A DNA stretch of 64,000 nucleotides from the NCBI RefSeq assembly GCF_001683795.1, contig NZ_LIGX01000038.1, positions 62,001-126,000 of the forward strand, written 5' to 3'. Within the stretch, counting starts at the first letter, position 1. Each line of letters starts with the position of its first letter. This document shows positions 57,801-64,000 of the stretch, piece by piece. The notes under the pieces are model-generated. The model was given only the letters and a program-made list of their open reading frames with translations. It did not search any database and was not told the origin of the DNA. Source of the DNA: Neoakkermansia glycaniphila (GTDB lineage Bacteria; Verrucomicrobiota; Verrucomicrobiia; Verrucomicrobiales; Akkermansiaceae). The position numbers were made by a program, and so were the translations under genes.

Positions 57801-57998
57801 CTCGATGGGTGTGGCGACGGAGTCCACCACGGTGTTGCAGTCGGCTCCGGGATAGCTGGTCGAGATCTGGATTTCCGGGGGGACGATGTCAGGATATTGC
57901 GCGATCGGCAGCCGGAGGATGGAGATGGTGCCGAGCATGACGATCATGATCGAGATGCAGATGGCGACGATGGGGCGGCGGATGAAGAATTCGATCAT
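54843..57998 (-). CDS. RND-family (HAE1) multidrug efflux permease, AcrB/MexB-like
   Basis: 1051 residues, the usual length. It starts MIEFFIRRPIVAICISIMIVMLG (first helix) and shows the duplicated 12-helix layout. The proton relay helix is present as GLVLAIGLVVDDAIVVVEAV with the Asp-Asp pair. Other hallmarks are YDLWMANYAYINLVNRL-like, PGITGLLFKQFAVTIGVSIVISAF and the end IGIAVIGGMLAAVFIGLFFLPYAFYIITR. It forms a trimer that pumps drugs or bile-type compounds into a TolC-like channel. Coupled to the upstream adaptor gene, 48 bp away. The outer-membrane channel is not adjacent. Confidence 0.95.
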   Translation of the reverse strand: MIEFFIRRPIVAICISIMIVMLGTISILRLPIAQYPDIVPPEIQISTSYPGADCNTVVDSVATPIEQVMSGVDGMEYMTSTSTNTGGMNLSVLFDVGTEPTTDQLLSYLRYAEANSQLPAEVNAMGITIRKVSGPPMLLYSLTSPTGKYDDLWMANYAYINLVNRLLRVPGVGNVQVFGAGQYAMRVWLDPDKLAALRITIPQVLSAIRAQNTVNPIGQIGGEPSVEGQKFTYTVIARGRLKTQEDFSRIIVRADGDAIVRLSDVGRVELGAETYNIKGQYNGKPCAALAIYQSPGSNALQTVEGVQKTLAEFKLAPGLELTEALNTTTAVKLGIQEIVTTLLSALGLVILVVFVFLKGWRATLIPLAAIPVSIVGTFALLPVFGLDINTICLMGLVLAIGLVVDDAIVVVEAVQTHIDKGEPPAQATRAAMKEVAGPVVATALVLSAVFLPSMLLPGITGLLFKQFAVTIGVSIVISAFNALSLSPALCALLLRPKQERRENILTKAGNAFEAGFTKVRAGYVRGSGFLIRKAAITGLALLLITVGIIPLGKAVPGGFLPDEDEGYFYGTVQLPYQTALGVTLDTCRQVEQLVSAMPEVAGITTVAGFNMMTGVQSANNCFFFVNLKPWAERQGPGQKAGELSAKLRMEMRTRIPGGIGFSMTPPPIPGVGASSDITFLLEDRENRGNAYLAKQTQAFIEELKKSPEILAVENFMAPSTPQYYLELDQEKALLQGVDIAEANQTLQAFMGSLFVNYYNNFGFQWQVYIQADADARKNIEGIKKLYLSGRNGVQVPLESLVTSKSIEGPQFMIRQNMYNASMLDIVARPGYSTQQVMSAVERIFDRTMPTGMGYSYSGMSYQEQKAAQGIGIGTIFAISAFFIYLVLASLYESWRMPIAILLSVPVAVIGALGALYIYGLDLNIYAEIGLIMLIALAAKNAILIVKFGIDRLEEGMDLKKAALMAAQVRFRPIIMTSFAFILGCVPLAMASGAGANAREVIGIAVIGGMLAAVFIGLFFLPYAFYIITRIKKSPRQEPQEAAASTPPGAAR

Positions 57999-58046
57999 GG
58001 CGGAAAGGTGTCGTTGGCGTGTTGTCGGGCGCGAGGAGGTGCGGGA

Positions 58047-59165
58047 TCAGGCGGTCGGTTGCTGAGGCACGGTTTTCAGTTTGCCTCGGCCCTCCATGGT
58101 CATGAGGGCTTGCTGGGTGCCCGTGACGACGATGACGGTGTCAGGGCCGATGTCTCCGGTGACGGATACCTTGTCTCCCTGTGGAAGACCCTTGACGATG
58201 GGGACGACATGTGGCCGGCCTTTGTCATCGACGGCGATGACCATGTTTTGCCCCTGAATGGTGACGATGGATTCTGCCGGGACGAGGAGCGCATCCTTGA
58301 TTTCCTTTGTTTTGGCGCGGACGTTGACGTACATGCCGGGCCTCAGCAGCGCATCGGGATTGGCGGCGCGGGCTTCCAGCTTGAGGCTGCCGGTGGAGGT
58401 GGAGACGGTGTTGTTCACTCCGGTGACGGTGGCATGGCCGGGGTATCCGGAACCGTTGGAGAGGATGAGGCTCACCTGAGCCCCGGGGCCGAGCGGGCCT
58501 TTCGGACCGTTCTGGTTCAGCCAGTCCTGTTCGCTGATGTCGAAGTAGATGCGGATGGGGTCAAAGGAGCTGACGAGTACCATCGGTTGGCTGTTCGGTG
58601 CTACGTAGTCGCCGACTTCCGCCTGTGCGAAGCCGGCGATGCCGTCCACGGGAGCGGTGAGTACACAGTAATCGACGTTCGTTTTGGCGAGGGCGACGGA
58701 GGATTTGGCCGCAGCCAGCGATGCTTCGGCGGCCCGGTAGGCCTGCAGAGCATCCTGGTAGGATTGGCGGGAGACCGAGCCGTTTTTGACGAGCGGTTCG
58801 TAGAAGTCGAGATCCTTCTTTGCCTTGACCAGGTTCGCTTCGGCTTCGACGGCATTGTTTTCGGCTCGCTGCAGGGCTTCGCGGTACTGTACATCGTCAA
58901 GGCGGTACAGGACATCGCCTTTTTTGACGGATTGCCCGTTTTCAAAAAGGCGTTCCTTCACATAACCCGTCACCTGTGGGAGGATTTCAGCGTCCACCAT
59001 GCCGTCGAGCCTGCCGACCCACTGCCGGAATTCGGCGACATCGCCGCGTACGGGAGTCGCCACTTCGACGGTGAATTCGGGCATTTCCATCGGCCTGGCC
59101 TTGTCTTTGCAGCCGGAAAGAGCAAGGATGGAGCATCCAAGGATAGAAAGTTGTCGTAACATCAT
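58047..59165 (-). CDS. RND efflux periplasmic adaptor (AcrA/MexA-like lipoprotein)
   Basis: 372 residues. A lipoprotein signal ends at LALSGCKD. The MFP order is visible: VGRLDGMVDAEILPQVTGYVKERLFENGQSVKKGDVLYRLD (lipoyl half), a coiled-coil hairpin (RAENNAVEAEANLVKAKKDL), the second lipoyl half (YCVLTAPVDGIAGFAQAEVGDYV) and a beta-barrel with TVSTSTGSLKLEARAANPDALLRPGMYV. It links the RND permease to an outer-membrane channel. First gene of a leftward two-gene operon; palindromes at 59189-59212 upstream may be a repressor site. Confidence 0.94.
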   Translation of the reverse strand: MMLRQLSILGCSILALSGCKDKARPMEMPEFTVEVATPVRGDVAEFRQWVGRLDGMVDAEILPQVTGYVKERLFENGQSVKKGDVLYRLDDVQYREALQRAENNAVEAEANLVKAKKDLDFYEPLVKNGSVSRQSYQDALQAYRAAEASLAAAKSSVALAKTNVDYCVLTAPVDGIAGFAQAEVGDYVAPNSQPMVLVSSFDPIRIYFDISEQDWLNQNGPKGPLGPGAQVSLILSNGSGYPGHATVTGVNNTVSTSTGSLKLEARAANPDALLRPGMYVNVRAKTKEIKDALLVPAESIVTIQGQNMVIAVDDKGRPHVVPIVKGLPQGDKVSVTGDIGPDTVIVVTGTQQALMTMEGRGKLKTVPQQPTA

Positions 59166-59188
59166 GCAATGATGATGTTCGAAGTATT

Positions 59189-59212
59189 TCTAACGTTAGA
59201 TAACTGTTATGG
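59189..59212. promoter_or_regulatory. Palindromic operator candidate upstream of the efflux operon
   Basis: Perfect 12-bp palindrome TCTAACGTTAGA (59189-59200) next to an 11-bp palindrome ATAACTGTTAT (59200-59210). They share GTTA/TAAC half-sites and lie 24-47 bp before the adaptor start on the minus strand, where a TetR-, MarR- or LysR-type regulator often binds. No regulator gene is adjacent. Confidence 0.5.
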
Positions 59213-59366
59213 ATAATTGGTGTTTCGAGTGCAGAGGCATGGCATTCGTGCGTGACAGTCTCGGCAGATCGGATCATGGAAGTGAGCTTCAGAACGCCTC
59301 CTTGATTCGTCATCCATTCGGGGAATATTTTTGTGGACAAATATTAGGAAGGGGAATGTTTTTTCT

Positions 59367-59470
59367 TGCATTATTCATCATAATTACATACTATTTATAT
59401 AGTATGTTCTGCCAATTTCTGAGGTGTAACGCTGCCTGGCACTGGAAACGGTGCCGGGCTTTTTTGCAAC
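59367..59470 (+). ncRNA. Candidate small RNA with its own terminator
   Basis: A possible promoter TTGCAT (59367-59372) with 17-bp spacer and TACTAT (59390-59395) overlaps a 9-bp palindrome ACATACTAT / ATAGTATGT (59386-59394 with 59399-59407). A hairpin GCCTGGCAC / GTGCCGGGC near 59442-59460 with a run of T ends the unit near 59467. The 100-codon frame across it has unlikely composition. A transcript of about 65 nt would fit. Expression is unproven. Confidence 0.4.
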
Positions 59471-59540
59471 CAGTTTTTCTGGCAGATGATGCTGCATATT
59501 TTTTATATTGAATATGTTTGTATTGCTATTGATTGATTTG

Positions 59541-59721
59541 CGGATTCACAATCCGTACGTCAATCAAAAAACAAATTTCATGCAAATTATTCATTAGTCT
59601 TAATCGGTAGGGAGAATTGGTTATCATAAAGGCGGCGATGCCAACTATTTGTTATATATTGCAAATCGTATTTGCTGTCTGAGGTATATATATTTTTTAT
59701 GCACAACAGATTGTGAATCCG
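59541..59721. repeat. Candidate inverton 3 (assembled OFF)
   Basis: Inverted repeats at 59541-59556 (minus strand ACGGATTGTGAATCCG) and 59706-59721 (plus strand ACAGATTGTGAATCCG) match at 15 of 16 positions and share the core GTG. They enclose 149 bp (59557-59705). The only good -35, TTGACG, is on the minus strand at 59563-59558, 1 nt inside the left repeat, facing left toward a poor -10 (CAAATC, 59540-59535). At the right end the -35 position (59699-59704) reads ATGCAC, while a fixed TATAAA follows the repeat. Inversion would build TTGACG, 17 bp, TATAAA reading into the PEP-CTERM gene. Confidence 0.75.
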
Positions 59722-59727
59722 TATAAA
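59722..59727 (+). promoter_or_regulatory. Fixed -10 of invertible promoter 3
   Basis: TATAAA abuts the right repeat of inverton 3 and lies 25 nt before the PEP-CTERM start codon. With the segment in its assembled orientation the -35 position is ATGCAC, so the gene should be off or weakly expressed; inversion supplies TTGACG with a 17-bp spacer. Confidence 0.6.
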
Positions 59728-59751
59728 GAGCGAGGTTTAATTTACATTTAT

Positions 59752-60453
59752 ATGAAAAGAATAATTTGTGCTTTTATTTCGTGCCTGTCCGCGTTTTCCA
59801 TGTCCGCTACGGCGGCATCCTACGATCTGGTGACGGCAAATGCCGACAAAACAGGACAGGCGAACATGTCCTCTAACACTAATAATGCGTATGTGCGCGG
59901 ATTTGTCTTCGGCATGGGGTCCGACTGGTTTTTCCCAACCATACAAGGCGGTGATGGCAGCCGGGCCTCTTTGCCGGCAAACGTGTTGCTAAATTCGCTT
60001 TCCATTACCCTCCGCAATACGACTCTATTCAATTTGATTGTTCTGAGCGGCGATCCTACCACGGCAGGCACATCAAATGTGGTCGGGTTTACATCTGTTA
60101 AAAACAATGATAATGGTACAGGAACATGGAGTTTTGCAGACGGTTTGCTTTTGGATACGACAGAGACCTACACATTCCTTTTCACCAGTATTTCCGATGC
60201 CAGCGGATGGACAAGTTCGTCGACGGTTGGGAATACCGGACAGCAGCAAGGCATTAAGGTAGCGACAATGGGTACAAGTGTACCGCCCAGCTCTGGCTAT
60301 CCGGCAGGGGAGGGGCTATACACGAATACGGGCGGATTTTCCACAAGTTTCGCGTCGGTGATTCGGATGGATGTTTCGCAGGTTCCGGAGCCATCGACCG
60401 CGGTTTTGGGGCTTTTCGGACTTTCTACGCTGATGCTTCGCAGGCGGCGTTAA
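59752..60453 (+). CDS. PEP-CTERM sorting-domain protein behind an invertible promoter
   Basis: 233 residues from ATG 59752; an earlier in-frame ATG at 59713 lies inside the inverton repeat and -10 and would abolish the promoter layout. Signal peptide MKRIICAFISCLSAFSMSATAA, then a beta-rich Ser/Thr/Gly/Asn domain with segments such as SITLRNTTLFNLIVLSG and GTWSFADGLLLDTTETYTF. It ends with the PEP-CTERM tail: VPEPSTAVLG, a hydrophobic helix and LRRRR. Proteins of this type are exported and processed by exosortase for the envelope or secretion. Phase control through inverton 3 is inferred. Confidence 0.85.
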   Translation: MKRIICAFISCLSAFSMSATAASYDLVTANADKTGQANMSSNTNNAYVRGFVFGMGSDWFFPTIQGGDGSRASLPANVLLNSLSITLRNTTLFNLIVLSGDPTTAGTSNVVGFTSVKNNDNGTGTWSFADGLLLDTTETYTFLFTSISDASGWTSSSTVGNTGQQQGIKVATMGTSVPPSSGYPAGEGLYTNTGGFSTSFASVIRMDVSQVPEPSTAVLGLFGLSTLMLRRRR

Positions 60454-60474
60454 AATGGTCGTTCTTGCTTTTGT

Positions 60475-60515
60475 CATCCCTTCAAGACGCATACCGTTTT
60501 GAGGGGATGTTTTAT
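60475..60515 (+). terminator. Terminator after the PEP-CTERM gene
   Basis: Stem CATCCCTTCAA / TTGAGGGGATG (60475-60485 with 60499-60509, with G-T wobble) followed by TTTT. Confidence 0.65.
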
Positions 60516-60739
60516 TTCTGTTTTTGTTGGTTCGGGTAACGATGTGGGCCGTCGTCTGTAGCGATGATCGAATAGAATTGTGGATGAGTCGCTCACGTTT
60601 GGTAGAGTAAGTCTTTTTGTTGGTTCTACCCCTTGCGTGAACGATGCATGTTTGTGGTGAATACAACATGTTGTTGCTCATAGCCTATTGTGAAGCGGTA
60701 TGTTGTACTGCATGGAATTATTTTTTGAACAAAACCGTA

Positions 60740-60885
60740 TTTTGTGCTTGCGGGGCCGTGAAGGCGGTGCTACAGTCCGTTCCAGCGTCCGGGTAACGGA
60801 AGGGGGTGGGAATCCTCCACAGACGCGCTACCGTGATTGGCTCGCAGAAGCCATCAGTCGGGAGACGACCCGGAGCAAGAGTATC
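60740..60885 (+). promoter_or_regulatory. Cobalamin riboswitch upstream of nrdD
   Basis: The conserved B12 (AdoCbl-type) aptamer core is present in order: GGTGCTACAGTCCG; then AACGGAAGGGGGTGGGAATCC; then the invariant block CCACAGACGCGCTACCGTGA near 60815-60835; and AAGCCATCAGTCGGGAGAC near 60848-60865. P1 pairs CTTGC (near 60747) with GCAAG (60875-60879). Such riboswitches switch genes off when coenzyme B12 is plentiful, matching control of a B12-independent reductase when a B12-dependent one is available. The downstream hairpin at 60929-60958 may be the expression platform. Confidence 0.87.
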
Positions 60886-60928
60886 ACTATCTCGCGACAT
60901 GATAGACATACGGTTTTACCCGTTTGTA

Positions 60929-60958
60929 CCCCCTCATGGCCGCAGCTTCCGTGAGGGG
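60929..60958 (+). promoter_or_regulatory. Hairpin, possible expression platform of the riboswitch
   Basis: Stem CCCCTCA / TGAGGGG (60930-60936 with 60952-60958), 50 nt after the aptamer and 75 nt before the nrdD ATG. Only a weak U stretch follows (CTGTTCGTTT), so control may be by an intrinsic terminator or at translation. Confidence 0.5.
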
Positions 60959-61032
60959 CTGTTCGTTTCCGGGGGGCGGAGGGTGTGAAGTCCCGTATCT
61001 TTGTGCCAGCGGGGTGCAGCATTCACACCACC

Positions 61033-63153
61033 ATGCCTTCTATCATCAAACGCAACGGGAAACGCGAGAACTTCGAGTCCTACAAGATTCAGCAGGCCAT
61101 CGAAAAGGCGTTCCATGCTTCGCACGAGCCATACAATCCGCTGGTTTACACTCGAGTACTCGAGCAATTGAAAGGCGAGGATTTCATCGCCGTGGAGAAG
61201 GTGCAGGATATGATCGAGATGGCCCTTTTTCAGGAAGGAGCTTTCGAGACGGCGCGCAATTTCATCAAATACCGCTTCCTGCACAAGCTGCAGCGCGAGC
61301 AGGTGGGGAGCGTGTACCACGGCAATACGTTCGTGGACTGCCGCCAGACGGTGGAAGAGTACGTGGGACAGACGGACTGGCGCATTGCCGCCAATTCCAA
61401 TACGACGTATTCCAACGCCGGGCTGATCAATAATACGGCAGGCAAGGTGATCGCGAACTACTGGCTCGATCAGGTGTATTCCCCCGAAGAGGGAGCGGCG
61501 CACCGCAACGGGGATATTCATATCCATGATCTCGACTGCCTTACGGGCTACTGCGCCGGGTGGAGCCTCCGCAACCTGCTGAACGAGGGGTTCAACGGAG
61601 TCCGCAGCCGTGTCAACAGTCGCCCGCCGCGCCATTTCCGCGAAGCTCTGGGGCAGATGGCCAATTTCCTCGGCATCTTGCAGAGCGAGTGGGCTGGGGC
61701 GCAGGCTTTCAGCTCGTTCGATACGTATCTGGCCCCCTATGTGTTCCGCGACAGGTTGAGCTTCGAGCGCGTGAAGAAGGATCTCCGCAGTTTCGTGTAC
61801 AATCTGAACGTGCCCTCTCGCTGGGGGCAGTCCCCCTTCACGAATGTGACGATCGACTGGACGGTGCCGCGCGATCTGCGCGAGCAGATTCCTTTCTCCG
61901 GCGGCGGCCATTTGCTGGCCGGGTTGGACGATGAGGTGCTGAACGCTCGTGCCGCCGAACGTGGGGCGGATTCGCCGGAAGCGATGACGTACAAGCATTT
62001 CCAGCCGGAGATGAATCTCATCAACAAGGCTTTTTATGAGGTGTTGACCGAAGGTGACAGTACGGGGCAGCCGTTCACTTTCCCGATTCCGACGGTGAAC
62101 ATCACAGAGGATTTCGATTGGGAAGGGGAGAATGTGCCGCTGCTTTTCGAGAATGCGGCCCGCATCGGTTCTTCCTATTTCCAGAACTTCATCGGCAGCC
62201 AGTACACGGTGAACGATAAGGGCGAGCGCGTGCCGGACGACGATGCCTACAAGCCGGATGCCGTGCGTTCCATGTGCTGCCGCCTGCAGCTCGATCTGCG
62301 CGAGCTGCTCAAGCGCGGCGGAGGCCTGTTCGGCTCGGCGGAGATGACGGGTTCCATCGGCGTGGTGACGATCAATCTGGCCCGGCTCGGCTACCTGTAC
62401 AAGGGCAACCGGGAGCTTCTCTTCAAGCAGCTCGGCGAGCTGATGGATATGGCGCGCAGTACGCTGGAAAAGAAGCGCGTCTTCATTCAGGAGCTGTATG
62501 ACCGGGGGTTGTATCCCTACACGAAGCGGTATCTGCCGCACCTGAGGAACCACTTTTCCACGATCGGCATCAACGGAATGAACGAAATGCTGCGCAACTT
62601 CTCGGGCGATTCGATGGACATCGCCTCGGAAGAGGGCGCCGCTCTGGCGGTGGAAGTGCTGGAATTCATGCGTATACGGATACGCGGCTATCAGGAGGAG
62701 ACGGGCAATCTGTACAATCTCGAAGCGACTCCCGCCGAAGGGACGACACACCGTTTCGCCCGCGAAGATGCCAGGCGTTTCCCGGAAATCCTGCAGGCAG
62801 GCCCTCCCGGCCACCGCTACTACACGAACAGTTCGCAGCTGCCCGTCGACTACACGGCGGATCTGTACAAGGCTTTGCAGATGCAGGACAAGCTGCAATG
62901 CAGCTATACCGGAGGCACCGTGTTCCACATGTACATGAGCGAGGCCATCTCCTCCCCCGAGGCGTGCCGCGACATCGTGCGGAAGGTGCTGACGCGCTTC
63001 CGGCTGCCGTATCTGACGGTGACTCCCCTCTTCTCCGTCTGTGCCAAACACGGCTACCTGAAGGGCAACCACGAATTCTGCCCCCTTTGCGACGAGGAAC
63101 TGGTCGCCCGCGTGCGGCGCGAAGAGCAGCCGCTGCTTCCCTTCGGCAATTGA
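61033..63153 (+). CDS. nrdD: Class III (anaerobic) ribonucleotide reductase, large part lacking the glycyl radical motif
   Basis: 706 residues from ATG 61033; a GTG at 60985 lies too close to the riboswitch. Residues 1-90 form the ATP-cone (IIKRNGKRENFESYKIQQAIEKAF). The NrdD barrel follows (NGDIHIHDLDCLTGYCAGWSLR, SSFDTYLAPYVFRDRLSFERVK, NVPSRWGQSPFTNVTIDW, LPQLRNHFSTIGINGMNE-like segment). The zinc motif is SVCAKHGYLKGNHEFCPLC near the end, and the chain stops after LLPFGN. The usual C-terminal glycyl radical motif R-V-x-G-Y is absent and appears in the next gene. It reduces ribonucleotides to deoxyribonucleotides without oxygen, using formate as reductant. Confidence 0.9.
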   Translation: MPSIIKRNGKRENFESYKIQQAIEKAFHASHEPYNPLVYTRVLEQLKGEDFIAVEKVQDMIEMALFQEGAFETARNFIKYRFLHKLQREQVGSVYHGNTFVDCRQTVEEYVGQTDWRIAANSNTTYSNAGLINNTAGKVIANYWLDQVYSPEEGAAHRNGDIHIHDLDCLTGYCAGWSLRNLLNEGFNGVRSRVNSRPPRHFREALGQMANFLGILQSEWAGAQAFSSFDTYLAPYVFRDRLSFERVKKDLRSFVYNLNVPSRWGQSPFTNVTIDWTVPRDLREQIPFSGGGHLLAGLDDEVLNARAAERGADSPEAMTYKHFQPEMNLINKAFYEVLTEGDSTGQPFTFPIPTVNITEDFDWEGENVPLLFENAARIGSSYFQNFIGSQYTVNDKGERVPDDDAYKPDAVRSMCCRLQLDLRELLKRGGGLFGSAEMTGSIGVVTINLARLGYLYKGNRELLFKQLGELMDMARSTLEKKRVFIQELYDRGLYPYTKRYLPHLRNHFSTIGINGMNEMLRNFSGDSMDIASEEGAALAVEVLEFMRIRIRGYQEETGNLYNLEATPAEGTTHRFAREDARRFPEILQAGPPGHRYYTNSSQLPVDYTADLYKALQMQDKLQCSYTGGTVFHMYMSEAISSPEACRDIVRKVLTRFRLPYLTVTPLFSVCAKHGYLKGNHEFCPLCDEELVARVRREEQPLLPFGN

Positions 63154-63190
63154 AGGGAAAGATCTTCCAAACAATAGAATACTCCATCCA

Positions 63191-63379
63191 ATGAGCGATA
63201 AAGACATACTCGAACGATACCGCGACGAGCGCACGAAGTGCACCGTCTACACCCGCGTGATGGGTTACCACCGTCCGGTGGAAACCTTCAATGCGGGCAA
63301 GCAGGGCGAATTCCACGACCGCGTGCATTTCGTCGAACCCGGCTGCCCCTGCGACCGCGGGGAGCAGTATCAGGCTTGA
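63191..63379 (+). CDS. Separate glycyl-radical domain of the class III ribonucleotide reductase
   Basis: 62 residues (MSDKDILERYRDERTKCTVYTRVMGYHRPVETF to QYQA). It contains RVMGYHRPVETFNAGKQGEFHDR, the canonical C-terminal NrdD glycyl radical region, with the radical Gly in RVMGY. A Cys pair follows near the end (PGCPCD). It starts 37 bp after the large part, in a different frame, with its own ATG, so it is a separate gene rather than a frameshift. The two chains presumably assemble; NrdG would place the radical on this small chain. The gene is unusual and should be confirmed at the protein level. Confidence 0.85.
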   Translation: MSDKDILERYRDERTKCTVYTRVMGYHRPVETFNAGKQGEFHDRVHFVEPGCPCDRGEQYQA

Positions 63380-63510
63380 CCATTCTCCCCGATGCCGGGA
63401 AATATCGGCTTTCCGGCATTCCGGGCGGATCGACACCTGCCACTGCGCTGCGGCGCGAGCGAAGCGCGCCTCCGGCATGATCCCCTTAGGTGGTTATAGT
63501 GTGTTGATCC

Positions 63511-63552
63511 CGGGGGAGCGGAAGGGTTGCGAAGTCCCTTCCGTTTCCCCGG
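63511..63552 (+). promoter_or_regulatory. Hairpin between the small nrdD domain gene and nrdG
   Basis: CGGAAGGG / CCCTTCCG (63519-63526 with 63536-63543), extended by GGGGA/TCCCC flanks, 30 nt before the nrdG start. It could be a regulatory leader or a weak terminator. The segment 63380-63510 between the two genes holds short GC-rich inverted repeats and no clear frame. Confidence 0.45.
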
Positions 63553-63582
63553 TTCATTCGGAAACTCAAACCGTTTTCCCCC

Positions 63583-64000
63583 ATGATGAAAGAACCGGCG
63601 GACATTACCCCGCTTACTCTGCTCGACTATCCCGGCAAGGCCGCCTGCATCTTCTGGTTCCGCGGATGCAATCTGCGGTGCCCCTATTGCTACAATACGC
63701 ATCTGTTCGGTTCGGGAGGGAACACCCGGAAGGATTTCCGCGATTTCCTGCGGGAGAGAAAAGGATTTCTCGATGCCGTCGTTCTGTCCGGCGGCGAAGC
63801 GTCGCTGAGTCCGGGCATTGAAGATATGTGCCGTGAAATCAGGAGCATGGGCTACCTCGTCAAACTCGATACGAACGGCAGCAATCCCGAACGGCTCGAA
63901 CTTCTGCTGCGCGAAAAACTGGTCGATTACGTTGCTCTCGATCACAAAACCCCGGCGTATGGCAGCCCGCGCCTTCCGGACGGCAGAAGCCTGTTCTCAC
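63583..64000 (+). CDS. nrdG: Anaerobic ribonucleotide reductase activating enzyme, 5' part
   Basis: Open from ATG 63583 to the window end (139 residues). The radical SAM cluster motif CxxxCxxC is present as GCNLRCPYCYNTH near residue 28. A GGE-type motif follows (VLSGGEASLSPG), as does the LDTNG motif of SAM binding. NrdG installs the glycyl radical on NrdD under anaerobic conditions, and its gene lies downstream of both nrdD parts, so the three form one functional cluster. The missing C-terminal part lies outside the window. Confidence 0.9.
   Translation, partial: MMKEPADITPLTLLDYPGKAACIFWFRGCNLRCPYCYNTHLFGSGGNTRKDFRDFLRERKGFLDAVVLSGGEASLSPGIEDMCREIRSMGYLVKLDTNGSNPERLELLLREKLVDYVALDHKTPAYGSPRLPDGRSLFS

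Noticed and set aside
55794..59159. Long plus-strand frame of about 1121 codons opposite the efflux genes
   Set aside because: It is the antisense shadow of the RND permease and adaptor, both with clear motifs; the frame is Gly/Asp/Val/Glu-rich and has no start context.
59209..59511. 100-codon frame upstream of inverton 3
   Set aside because: Composition unlike a protein, it spans a terminator hairpin and contains the 59386-59407 palindrome. Kept only as a candidate RNA region.
59752..60453. Insertion sequence or transposase in the inverton neighbourhoods
   Set aside because: No transposase or recombinase motif frame was seen near any of the three inverted repeat pairs; the recombinase must act from elsewhere.
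61033..63379. Frameshift in nrdD explaining the separate glycyl radical frame
   Set aside because: The two frames are separated by a stop, an AT-rich 37-bp gap and a new ATG, with no overlapping homologous sequence. The small frame begins with residues unlike the end of the large one. A frameshift would keep coding sequence continuous.

Overview
The window looks like a chromosome segment of a mucin-associated Verrucomicrobiota, most likely an Akkermansia-type bacterium. The evidence is two proteins ending in PEP-CTERM sorting tails with Arg-rich ends, secreted mucin-glycan enzymes (a GH110 alpha-galactosidase, a GH20 hexosaminidase, a sulfatase), Ala/Pro-rich extensions on several exported proteins, and few clear Shine-Dalgarno sequences. 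The genus is an inference from gene content; no rRNA or tRNA gene is present to confirm it.

Layout. 1-6.26 kb: right end of a prophage or phage-like tail module (tape measure, hub-like protein, repeat-containing tip protein) that ends at a terminator and abuts a 5'-truncated LamG/PEP-CTERM gene. 7.0-8.84 kb: hpf, then a 1.1 kb gene-poor stretch with two invertible promoter candidates, each followed by a copy of the same structured RNA element. 8.84-26 kb: housekeeping genes (rph, a pseudopilin, an amidase lipoprotein, metY, cysK, secG, panD, a phosphohexomutase, eno, an FtsB-like protein, an IF-1 paralogue, an isochorismate synthase, a sugar transferase, trmL, an exonuclease-like protein, an RRM protein). 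26.2-33.1 kb: an FKBP isomerase, then galK, an SSS sugar symporter and the GH110 alpha-galactosidase, a plausible route from B-type glycans to galactose-1-phosphate. 33.2-41.3 kb: TerC, Mrp, small secreted proteins, a MacB-like ABC exporter and a sulfatase. 41.5-46.7 kb: gyrB-gyrA. 46.9-54.4 kb: GH20, four secreted proteins without recognised function, and a GT10 fucosyltransferase fused to a pyruvyltransferase-type domain. 54.8-59.2 kb: an RND efflux pump. 59.2-60.5 kb: a third invertible promoter in front of a PEP-CTERM protein. 60.7-64 kb: a cobalamin riboswitch in front of a class III ribonucleotide reductase whose glycyl-radical domain is a separate small gene, then nrdG, cut by the window end.

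The most striking finding is a family of three split-promoter invertons (7857-8050, 8328-8521, 59541-59727). Each has 16-bp inverted repeats matching at 15 of 16 positions with a pair-specific 3-nt core. Each encloses 149-156 bp carrying a single -35 box (TTGACG or TTGACA) exactly 1 nt inside one repeat, and has a single fixed -10 box directly outside the other. Inversion would join or separate -35 and -10 with a 17-bp spacer. As assembled, the first is ON and the other two are OFF. Two would drive the paired structured RNAs and the third a PEP-CTERM surface or exported protein. No recombinase gene lies in the window.
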